A DNA stretch of 64,000 nucleotides from Dactylonectria macrodidyma (taxonomy: Eukaryota > Ascomycota > Sordariomycetes > Hypocreales > Nectriaceae). The notes below the pieces were generated by a model, which was not told the DNA's origin, made no database searches, and saw only the letters and a program-made list of their open reading frames with translations. Shown here in pieces: positions 11,701 to 21,629 of the stretch. The stretch spans positions 2,728,001 to 2,792,000 of the forward strand of contig JAGMUV010000004.1 in NCBI GenBank assembly GCA_020744425.1. Direction: 5' to 3'. The position numbers and the translations under genes are program-made. Every line of letters starts with the position of its first letter. Position 1 is the first letter of the stretch.

Positions 11701-13763
11701 CATCTGTTGATACCGAGCACCCGAAGATCAATCGCTACCACTACACTCTCGTAAAACGGATCCACCCCCCTGGATTCTCGTTTCTTGAGTCTGAGTTGTC
11801 TGTTGGAGAGCCTGTCGTTGTCTCAGACGAGGAAGGGCATTTCGCTCTGGCGATTGGTTATGTGACAGCGGTGAAAAGGCAGAGGATTAGTGTGGCGGTG
11901 GACAGAAGACTCCACAATGCTCGGATTCGACAACCCGGATTTGACGAGACAGATAACCAGGTCTTTGCCAGCATCATGGATGTTGCTCATGAAGGAGCCA
12001 CGCAGGATGAAGCTCGCGGCAAGGTCAAAGAACCACCGATACGATACCGATTGGACCAAGACGAATTCAGTAACGGCATGGCCACTGTTAGGAATAACCT
12101 TGTTCAAATCATGGCGGATGATGTGCCTAGTGCTCGCAAGATTCGACATTTGATTGTGGACCTGGTTGCCCCGAGGTTCAAAAGTACCCCAACCCAGTAT
12201 ACGATATCGGATCGGGACAGCTTGAACATTGACCAACGCAGAGCTATTGAGAAGGTCATGAGTGCCGAGGACTATGCATTGGTTCTGGGCATGCCCGGCA
12301 CTGGCAAAACCACGACTATCGCTCACATCATTCGGGCACTCACATCTCAGGGCAAAAGTGTTTTGTTGACGTCTCATACGCACACCGCAGTGGACAATAT
12401 TTTGCTCAAACTCAAGCAAGATAGGATACCCGTTCTTCGTCTGGGGGCCCCGGCGAAGGTTCATCCTGATGTGCAAGACTTTGCCGTCCTGGCCGGTCAG
12501 CCGATGAAGACCTTTGATGAGATCAAAGAAGCGTGGCATGGGACGCCCATTGTTGCGACAACGTGTTTGGGTATCAACCATCCCATCTTTCATGAGCGCT
12601 CTTTCGACTACTGTATTGTGGACGAAGCTTCACAAATCACCCTCCCTATCTGCGCTGGCCCAATCAGAATGGCGCGAACATTCATTCTCGTCGGTGACCA
12701 CAACCAACTGCCCCCCGTCGTGCGAAATGAGGAGGCGCGCGAAGGAGGTCTTGATGTGAGCTTGTTCAAGCTCCTTTCGGACACTCACCCCGAATCGGTC
12801 GTGAATCTAGAACATCAGTACCGCATGTGCGAAGATATCATGACTCTGAGCAACACCCTGATTTACGAAGGCAAACTTCGCTGTGGTACTGAGCAGCTTC
12901 GAAAGCGCAAACTCGATATCCCCCGAATGGATTCTCTCAGGCAACGACACTATGATGCGTCAACTCTCTTCCACACCGGTAGTCCTCGATCATTCTGCAC
13001 TGGCCTTGCACCATCCAGGTGCTGGCTATATGATCTTCTCGATGCTGAGGCTCGTGTACGCTTCGTCAATACGGATACCATTCAGCCCCTCGTACGCGAG
13101 GAAGCACACGGCAAACGCATCGTCAACTCTTCTGAGGCTCGCATCGTCTCTCAGCTCGTCGATTCTCTACTTACTATTGGGGTTCCAGACTCGGAGATCG
13201 GTGTCATGACGCACTATCGAGCCCAGTTATCACTACTGAGGGAGAAGCTGAAATGCTTTCCTGGGGTAGAGATGCATACTACAGACCGCTTTCAGGGTCG
13301 AGATAAGGAGGTCATAGTCCTGAGTCTCGTACGAAGTAACGAGACCTGCAACATTGGTGAGCTTCTCAAGGATTGGAGGAGAATCAACGTGGCGTTTACT
13401 CGTGCAAAAACGAAGTTGCTCGTAGTGGGAAGCAAAGACACATTGAAGGGAAGCGGCAATGAGAACATGCTGAGCAAGTTCATATCGCTAATGGAGGAAC
13501 GCGATTGGATTTACGACTTGCCAGCTGATGCCCTTGAGAATCATTATTTTGAAGACTTGGGAACTCAAATCACCGCCACGGGACCAACACAGAAATCCAA
13601 ATCACCAAAAAGAATCACGAAGGGCAAGGTTCTTCCTGGTCTAGCAGGAAAGGAGAACCGCAAACTGTCGCCAAAGCGAGCAACAATTGGGGAAAGGGCG
13701 TTATTGAAGGGAAGGCCGATTACGAGAGATATCTTGAATGAAATGACCAACGGTGCATATTAA
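8800..13763 (+). CDS. DNA2: DNA replication ATP-dependent helicase/nuclease DNA2
   Basis: Five exons: 8800-8844, 8900-10261, 10310-10405, 10455-10949 and 10998-13763, giving 1587 residues. The N-terminal third is disordered with three acidic patches (about 332-352, 384-402, 428-452). The RecB-like nuclease carries the [4Fe-4S] cysteines C573, C810, C813 and C819, and the catalytic E726-x-K728 (EVKTG). The superfamily 1 helicase has Walker A GMPGTGKTT at 1097-1105, a DEAS box at 1208-1211, and late motifs DRFQGRDKE and NVAFTRAK. DNA2 trims long Okazaki flaps with RPA and FEN1 and resects double-strand breaks. The start at 8800 (MPLQKSYSEY...) joins in phase through a 55 nt intron to the W-rich/SKSNP segment; an ATG at 8864 is the fallback start. 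The 48 nt intron at 10950-10997 has no stop and is in frame, so it is easily misread as coding; GTATGT, a TCTAAT branch and CAG support it. Confidence 0.93.
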
Positions 13764-13856
13764 CGTGGTTTGCTTTGGCCGGGTATGGCCTGTGGGTATA
13801 ATGGGGATAGAATACAAGCGACATTTTTAGGGTATCAAAAGAAATGCAAAACAATA
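13764..13856. other. 93-base convergent gap between DNA2 and the BRE4-like gene
   Basis: The stop codons of two convergent genes are only 93 bases apart, so their 3' UTRs almost certainly overlap. Nothing else is visible. Confidence 0.5.
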
Positions 13857-16800
13857 TCAACGTTGTTCGTTGGCCGGCGCATCTGTTTCTGAGTCGGAAT
13901 CTTCCACGACCTTGACTCTGCCCTCAAAGCTATCGTGATATCAGTACACTTTCTACATTCATACGAATTTACGTATTACTTACGCCTTCTCTCCCACAAT
14001 GACTTTTGTGAACTTCTCTAAATCTTCAAGCTGAGCAACGCAGCCTGTCAGGCTCTCATTGTAAGAGTAGCTGTAGATGTCACTCCACGTCTTTTGCCTC
14101 TCGAGCTCGCGGTATTCGGCGTTTTCGGCCATGTCTTTGGCAACTTCGCTGGCCTTGAGAAGGAGCTTCTTTCTAGCAGCTGCAGCGCTGGGGAGGTAAC
14201 GCTGGACAAGGTCAGTGGGCGTGAAAACGAAGGACACCTATCAGAACAACGATTGTTTGGGCTCAGCCCCTGGGCGTGAAAGAAGGAACGAGAGAGTGGA
14301 AACTTACGGGTACTTTCCGTTGAGACCTTAGAGCGCCAGCTAATATGTAAAGATTCCCGAGGATAGATGCCACAGCATCACGACGAAAACTGAGGAGCTT
14401 CTCTGCGGCGACGGGGTTATCGCGGATATAGTTTGGGTTGTAGAAGAGCGCAGACTGGCGAACAGCAATGAGGTACTCAAAGAAGCGTTCGCAAGCACCT
14501 GCAAGGGCAGAGTACGGTAGCGGATCGAAAGGAGCCCGCAAGCGCAGTTCATGGCGAGTCATGACCTAGGGAGTTTTGTAAGCACGAATCTAGGCGTTGC
14601 GAGGCTGAAGGGGAGCGCACTAGGAGTTGTCGCACGCGGACAAAGCCTTCGCGCATGCGACTTTCCAACATCTCAGATCTTGTTATGTCTTCAGGGGTTG
14701 GATCTTCGCCTTCATCGAAGTAGACGTAGTGTGCTACAACATCTGAAACGGGTCAGTGAAATCCAATCTCAAGAGATGATGACTCACTTCTGTATATGAC
14801 ACTCATGAAGAAGAGCATAGAGGATAGGGCATAACGGAGCTCGTGTCGTGCAACGAACGGCCAGAGCACCCAGTTTACTATAATTGGAGTGGTCGTGCCC
14901 ACAAAGAACACCAAGGCTTTGTGAACCGCGAGAACAGCAGCAGACGATGCCCCAGAGTGGTTCCGCAACCCAAGAGAGATGACTGTGAATGAAAGACATC
15001 CGACAAGGCCGGAACGCTGTGAAATGGATTAGCACGACTGAATTCGAAGGGCCTGAGTTTTTAATTTCTTACCGGATGTGAACTTTGCGTAAAACGGAAT
15101 AACATGGGAATCATATAAATAGCGGCAAATGCGGCCATAACATAGGGGTTTCCGTTACCGGCTGCGTACGCAGCACCGCTCCAGACAGCGCCCAGGATAG
15201 CTGCAAATGCTCGTGTTACAAGATCCTGAACATTGCCTCCGACGCGTGGATGCATCATGATCCAGCCCATGCAGACGGCCCACCAAGCCTCGTAGTGGTC
15301 CCACCAGTTCGAGTCGTTGGCGAGCCATGCGGGGATGGACAACACAGATATCAGAATGGCAACCTTGAGGGCGTATCGACTTTCGAAACCTTGCATTCGA
15401 TGGAGAATCATCCAAATTCTGTACCCGAGCTTGTCTCTCCTGGAGGCTGGGTGCCCCCGGATGCTAGGCTCCATGGTATGAGGCATGCTCTCGACCTTTG
15501 TGACGGCCTCGTAGCTAGGCCTCGGACCCTTATGGCTTTCCTTTGCTTTCATAACTTCGAGCATATGCGAAATCTCTACAAAAGTCGCCTGGTATATACC
15601 GGCTGTGACACCACCGCGGTCGTGTCTGACCTGGGCGTTGGTGCGGTAGATGGCCTTCCAGGGAGGGTACGTTGGGAAATTCACTCTCGTGCGATCGGAG
15701 TCGAGGTGCATTTCGCGAACCTTGACCATTAGGTTGACGATAGTAGCTGCAGCCGAGCGAACGTGTCGAGCGAAGACGAAAAGTTCGACAGTCTCAGACT
15801 GGTCGACGTAGGACTCGGGGATGTCGGTGGAGACCAACAGGTTTGTTTCAGCCATGTCGAAGGCAGCAAGAGCGTTTGCCATTCGGACTTCAATGGTGGT
15901 GATATCTGAAGAGACTTCGATAGGCGGACCGAAGTAGCTGCGGCAGCCGGACAGATCCATCAGCGCGGCATGGCACCTCTTCATCGCCTCTGTCATGCAA
16001 GCGAGGACTTCCTTTGTGGGACCTGATAGAGCGCTCGCTACCTTGCGACGGACGTCTTCCAAATCGCAGGATGAGTCAGAGTTCTCGTCGCAGGAGTTCG
16101 GGTCTTCAACTGAAGCGGCATCCGGGTCGCCTATTGTGATCTCAACTTGTTGGGTTTCCAAGTCCCAGTCCTCAAAGAGGAGCGTCTCCGTGTTCATTGA
16201 CAAAAGCGCCCTCACAACGCCTTGGACAAGGTTACGGAGATCTCGTACATCTGAGGGGCGGAATCGAGTGATGGTGAGGTCGATTCTCATGTCGCGATAC
16301 GCCAGAGCCATGTCCATGAAGGTCTTTGCAAGACGTCTTCGTAGCCTCCTATTCCTTGGGCGAGGGATGATGAGAGCTTCCTAGTGAATGTTAGCACGGG
16401 ATTTGGCACAACATGTACTGTCTAGACGCACCTGCATAGTCCGAAACGACTTGTCAAGAGCTGCAGTCAGCGGTCGATTTCCAGCATTGGGAAACATGAC
16501 AATATTGATCATTAGGGCGATGGCTTGTCCCAGGAGCCATGGAATGGCGTAGCTTCGCAACTTTGCCCACTCGATATCTCGAGCATTTGTCTCCGCAAGC
16601 GTAGTGAAAGTCACGGCTATGCCAGCAGCCAGAACGGCCTGGTAGAAACGAATGAAGAATGATCGGATGTATCCGACACTGGCCATGAACAGGGCAAGGA
16701 AAAGGGTTAGAATAGCACCATAACCAGCGCTTGCAGCCAGTGTGGAAGTGGAAAGCAGAAGACCAACAACACCCCAGGCAAGCCCACAGGCAGTGCCGAT

Positions 16801-17487
16801 GATAGTGAACACGGCACCATCCACTTGTGATCCAAGGGTGCGAGCTGGGTGATTGATGATAACGGAAATCACCATGACGTAGTCATACCGACCGAGCCAG
16901 TTTCGTACGGCTGGGATAAGGCACAGAACATATGCAACAAAGAAAGCCGTAAAGGACTTGAGTAGTTTAATACCAGCTCTCGTGGTTGTGATACGCCGAG
17001 CCACCGACTGCAGTTCATGCCACTGGCGTGGGAGGAAAGCCTTTGGAGAGAGTGGATGGCTCTTATCAAACTCACGCGGAAGCGCCGCTTTGGACCGCTC
17101 GATAACCTCCCCAGGAGCGACTGGCAACGGCTTCAAGAACAAGGCGTCGAAGAAGCCGTCGCGCATCTCTGACACGCCGTACGTGTCCATGTTGATGCGG
17201 TCGTCTGAGATCATCTCGTCGATCTGGGCAACGCTCACCATGGAGCTGCGCCGTGAACCTATATTGGGTCGGGCGGTAGTATTATACGCTTCCCCGAAGG
17301 TTATGGACGGCGGAGGGGTGGATTGGGGTGTCATCGCGTAGGCCAGCCTACTTGGGTCTAGTCGTTGCGGTTCAGTAACCTTTGAGTCCGTTGCTCCGGC
17401 TGTCAAAGTCGCGTCCCCAGAAGCATCATGACAACTAGGCTGGCTAGGCTTTGGAAAACCTTGTGTCCCGGGTGGTTTGGAAGCCAT
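13857..17487 (-). CDS. BRE4/DUF2421-type (FUSC-like) membrane transporter
   Basis: Seven exons on the minus strand: 17487-16432, 16380-15073, 15016-14788, 14742-14621, 14565-14308, 14237-13984 and 13929-13857. All junctions are in phase and sum to 1100 codons (1099 residues). Two hydrophobic modules of several helices each are separated by a long hydrophilic middle segment. The first spans about residues 165-335 (AYVLCLIPAVRNWLGRYDYV onwards). The second runs from about 640, where ALKVAILISVLSIPAWL is visible. This layout matches the fungal ArAE/FUSC (aromatic acid exporter-like) and DUF2421 family, whose yeast member BRE4 affects brefeldin A sensitivity and endocytosis. A substrate cannot be read from sequence. 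The C-terminus is hydrophilic and acidic, and its last 24 codons come from a 73 nt terminal exon. The N-terminal 90 residues are Ser/Thr/Pro-rich and cytosolic-looking. Confidence 0.85.
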
Positions 17488-18405
17488 TGCGATTCTCTCA
17501 CTTGCCAGTGAGGTCTAAGAAGCCTGGGTTCAGTTCAGATTCAACCCTTCAAATGGCGCGAATTTAGCAGAGCGAGTCGTTGTACGGAAAAGGTCTGGTT
17601 ACCCTCCATCGAGAATTTAAGCTGGGATCTGATTGAGAGCCTCCTTAACGATTGACAAATATCAGTCAGTCTCTGACTCTGTCGCCGTGGTATCTAGGAC
17701 GTCGTTGGAATTGGCGAGGGTTGATGACGAATCCCTGTTGGTCTGTTGGCTGAATAGAGCCTGTCCGGAATCCACCTGGGCCTGTTCTTGGCTTAGGTAT
17801 GAGTGGAGAGTCGACAATCGGGGTTTACAACTGAACCAAGTCGGTAAATAACATGAGAGGCACTTGAAAAATGGAAAAATATTTTCAGATATGACGTACC
17901 AGACTTGTTTGATAGTAAGTGTAAATACTGAATACGGAGCCTTCCTTGTCGGAGTGATATTGCTTGGCTTTTGGGCCGCAAGCCGGTAATTACACGGCCC
18001 CAGATGCTGCTACCCAAGTGCATTCCATACATGCCCAATCGCCTTCATTCAAAAAGAAAATTCCCAAGCGGACTCACAAATTATGCCTCCTGTGAAGATA
18101 TTGTGTGATAATTTACATTTTCTAGCAACAAATTCTGTTGCATCATCGTAGATCATTTTCCAGTTGCAGCATTTGCTGCGGGCATGGTGACATGGCAGAA
18201 GGGGGTGTGTGTTTTCGCCCGCATTTGCGGGGCGTGGTCTTATGACCCCCATTCAGTCACGTGAATCCAGATTCCGATCTACCGGCTTCGACCTCACCAA
18301 CTACGTCGAGACTTCAGCACCAGCTATCACGCCCTCTCCACTCCAGCCATTGAGGCACCTCACGACCTCCCACACCACCGAAACCCATCGATTCCTCGAC
18401 GCACA
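17488..18405. promoter_or_regulatory. shared divergent promoter (BRE4-like / NDUFB11)
   Basis: This 918-base region lies between divergent start codons and has no supportable gene. It contains an exact TCACGTGA palindrome near the complex I gene. The 100 bases before 18406 are rich in CACC and CT, like a fungal leader. Confidence 0.45.
18257..18264. promoter_or_regulatory. E-box palindrome TCACGTGA
   Basis: An 8-base perfect palindrome containing CACGTG lies 141 bases upstream of the NDUFB11 start. In fungi such sites are bound by bHLH factors of the Cbf1 type, which often act on respiratory and sulfur genes. One site alone is weak evidence. Confidence 0.35.
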
Positions 18406-18917
18406 ATGGCCCTCATCCGTCACGCTGCGGCGCCGCTGCGTGCGGTCCGCTGCCTTCGCCAGCCCGCCTCTGCCAGAGCCTTCTCCGTGACCGCCCGCCG
18501 ACGGGGTGGCCACGGTGAGTCCCAGTTCGAGCCCCCGACCGGATGGCTCTGGGGCATCAAGCCCGGCGAGAAGGCTGAGCCCGAGGGTTGGGAGTGGCCC
18601 ATGTACCTCTTCTTCGGCAGCCTCATCGCCACCGGCGTCGCCCTCGCTTTCAAGCCCGACACGACGTGAGTTGCGCGCAATATTCCGATCCCCGGCGACG
18701 AAACGAGTACCCCGCTTGACGGACCGCCCCCGTGTGGTTGCCATTGAGTGAACCACGGACTTCAATGGGGAATTACAGCGATGCGGCATTTTGGCTGGAT
18801 ATTCCGATGCTAACCACCATTTACAGTGTCTCGACCTGGGCTCTCGAGGAGGCGCGAAGGAGGTTAGAGAAGGAGGGCATCCTGCCCTCTCCTACGAACC
18901 AAGAGAAGAAGGATTGA
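18406..18917 (+). CDS. NADH:ubiquinone oxidoreductase ESSS subunit (NDUFB11 homologue)
   Basis: Two exons, 18406-18665 and 18827-18917, are joined across a 161 nt intron (GTGAGT...TTTACAG) to give 116 residues. An Arg/Ala-rich presequence (about residues 1-30, rich in LR and AR) predicts import into mitochondria. The core reads PPTGWLWGIKPGEK followed by one membrane helix (about residues 66-82, MYLFFGSLIATGVALAF) and a charged C-terminal helix with WALEEARRR. This is the layout of the supernumerary complex I subunit ESSS/NDUFB11 (Pfam family recalled, not searched), a single-pass protein of the membrane arm. Its role is structural: it supports assembly of the proton-pumping arm rather than catalysis. 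The start codon is the first ATG after a CACC-rich leader. Without the second exon the protein would lack its matrix or intermembrane tail. Confidence 0.88.
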
Positions 18918-19345
18918 TTTTGCAACGGATAGGTCGATATAGGAACGGGAGAGGACCGGTTGTGATGGGACGGGGGAAGACTCCTCGTCGGGCCGTCAAA
19001 CTTGTACATGTTATCTGCATTTTTCGGAAGACGACTTCCTACAATGGTTTAAATCACTAGACTGGTTGTTAAGGCCACTTCTTCAGGTCTCTACGTTTTC
19101 CGCAGTTCGTGATGCCGTTGATTCGTGGACGCCAGCGTGTTGATGCAAATGATGCAGTTGGTCATTTGCATGTGAGTCAGCACCTGCACTTTCAATTGCC
19201 AAATACGGACTTGGTGCAACAAAAGGCACAGATATTGAAATGTCGCAAACTTGTGCTGACAGGGAACTCTTTTCTATTCCTCACAACCCAAGATGCTCCA
19301 GGGCCATCTTTGAACGCCAATACTCACAAGTACTAAACCCGCCAT
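18918..19345. other. convergent 3' intergenic region
   Basis: The 428 bases between the ends of the NDUFB11 and branched-chain aminotransferase genes carry only short chance reading frames. They presumably contain two 3' UTRs. Confidence 0.5.
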
Positions 19346-20628
19346 TTAGGAAGACGCAACGTAACTCCACTCGTGCGGCTCGTCACCGTACTGGATGGCC
19401 TCCATCCACTCTTTCATCTGCAGCGCAATCTCACCCGACTCCTCGTGCTTGGCCAGACCGCAGTCAACGAGGTCGCCCTTCCAAGAGATGGAGCGAATGG
19501 GGCTGACGATGGCAGCAGTGCCGGCACCGAACGCCTCAAGTAGTCGGCCCTCCTTTGAAGCCTCGGACAGCTCCTTCATAGTGTACTTTCGCTCCGAAAT
19601 CTTCCAGCCCTTAGGAGCGAGACGCTCTCGAGCTAGCGCGAGCACGGAATCGCGGGTAACACCCTCAAGAATGGTACCATCGAGGGGCGCGGTAACAAGC
19701 TCCTTTTCGCCCGTCTCCTTGTTCTTGATGGCCGCGAACATGTTCATGGTGCCAACCTCGGTGACGTACTCCTCCTCACCGAACAACCAGAGGTTTTGCT
19801 GGAAGCCGCGGCTGGCAGCTTGCAGCTGGGGGACGATGCATGGTGCATAGTTGGCGCCCAGCTTCTTGTCACCGACACCTCCGGGCCAGGCTCGAACGGC
19901 GTAGTCGGTCGCTTCGAGGGAGATGGCCTTAAAGCCGGTGGGGTAGTAGGGGCCAACAGGCGAGGCGATAACGTACAGAAGAGCAGAACCCGGGGGGCCA
20001 ACGCCGAGTGTCTTTTGGGTTCCGATCATGGTGGGTCGGAGGTACATGGAGTATCCGCGCTTCTCCGGGATGAAGCGCGCGTCAAGTTGAGCAAACTTGG
20101 AGATGAGGTCGGTGAAGCTCTGGGGGTCAAAGGTGGGCAGCGCAATACGAGCGGATGACTTGTTCAACCGGGCCATGTTCTTGTCAGGCCGGAAGAGTCG
20201 CACTTTGCCCTCCTTATCCTTGTAGGCCTTCATTCCCTCGAAGCACTCGAACGCATAGTGGAAGACGCACGTCGCGGGGTCGAGTGACAAATTTTGGTAG
20301 GGGGTGATTTTGGGTTCCTTCCATCCATCTTCCTTGGTCCACTCGATTGTGAGCATATGATCTGCGAAGCGCATGTTAGCAAGAGTCGTAAGACGGAGAT
20401 TCTCGACAGACAAGGGGGCTTACCGGTGAACTCGCGACCAAAAACCAGGTCCTCGGCCTTGCTCAAAGGCTTCGGGGTGGTGGTCTTGGTGATGGAGAGT
20501 TTGGAAGCATCGAGCTCGCCAGTCTTGGCGCTGTAGAAGCGCGCGGCCTGGCAGAGCGGCAATAACCTCGAGCTGGAGGCTCTGATTGCGCTCCGGAGAG
20601 CGGAGCGGGAGACAAGCAAGGGTCTCAT
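19346..20628 (-). CDS. BAT1: branched-chain amino acid aminotransferase, mitochondrial form
   Basis: Two exons on the minus strand, 20628-20424 and 20361-19346, encode 406 residues. The start at 20628 gives an amphipathic Arg/Ser/Leu-rich presequence ending near RFYSAKTG, so the mature enzyme probably works in the mitochondrial matrix. It belongs to fold-type IV PLP aminotransferases and transfers an amino group between leucine, isoleucine or valine and 2-oxoglutarate. The PLP lysine is K235 in KKLGANYAP. Other family hallmarks are FECFEGMKAY, YLRPTMIGT and a late GTAAIVSPI segment. The length is normal for the eukaryotic family. An upstream in-frame start at 20697 would add 23 residues without a presequence character and is less likely. 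The upstream region holds TGAGTCG, close to a GCN4/CPC-1 site, but not an exact match. Confidence 0.92.
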
Positions 20629-21629
20629 TGCGACGGTGGTGGTCTCTGGTGTCGAAGCAGGGTTTTCGAACCGGAAATAGGAACTATGAAGGTCCAATTG
20701 AGGCAGAACAAGATTGCGCGACGCTCCCTCGAGGTTCTTTACTTGCAGTTCGCACCAGAGCTGAGTGACGGTGAGGATGGGCAGAGGCAGATGGGGGTTT
20801 ATATTTGCGGTGGGTGAAGATTATTGCACAGTCATGGTGCCTTCGGAGTTTGATCGGACTCGAAGTGGAACATGGACTTATCAGCATTGGAAATAGCCCG
20901 ATAGGTTGATTGTCACCAGAATCGCCAAATCCGAGGTACTTTGGAGGGACATGCCGCTGCCAGCCGCTACTGCCGTGTCCTGCCGCGAACGGGTGGAACC
21001 GAGGCGTATCAGTGGTGTCTATGCCGCTGAGCTGGGTGCTTCGTGGGTGAGTCGACAGCTGGCCAGGTGCTAGAATGAGCACTGGAAGCCCAGTGCGGGT
21101 GCTGTGTTGTAGTGGTGTCAGTGCTGGTTACCTCATTCGGAGCTCGCTGGCAGTACCTGATGTGAGAGGTAAGAGGCGAGGTACGTTAAGCGCCCTAGGG
21201 CGTTTTGGTACCTTACCTGACGCCCTGCCCACGCCCTGTCCAGCCGCCACACCGAGCCCCTGTCGCGCCTAAAGGTACCGTAGAGGCTACAGCGATGGCG
21301 GCCCTCAGGCCTCCACTCGTCCAGATATTTTGGGAAGGATTAAGGATTATTTGTCAACTCCACGCGACTGTCGCTATCGCCGTCATCGCGACCAGACATC
21401 CCACGTCATCCCAGCCAACATCGACCCTCCCACCACTTCGCGATTCACGCCCACACTCGTTTCGACTCGAACCGAATCTGTTTCCATTTTTGTCTTGCCG
21501 GATCCGGTCCTTTGGCTACCGACTGCTCACTGGCGAAGTGCGCAAAGCACTCGACCGCATCTCCTGAACATCCCTGGCATCTCGACATGGTTGGAATAGC
21601 TGCCCAATCGCTCCCCGCGTAAAAGCACC
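20629..21629. promoter_or_regulatory. shared divergent promoter (BCAT / SCY1)
   Basis: About 1 kb lies between divergent starts. I see no gene. The interval includes GGTACC-type palindromes and CCCTAGGGCG-like GC clusters near 21180-21290, and a CT- and TCGAC-rich leader before the SCY1 start at 21630. Confidence 0.4.
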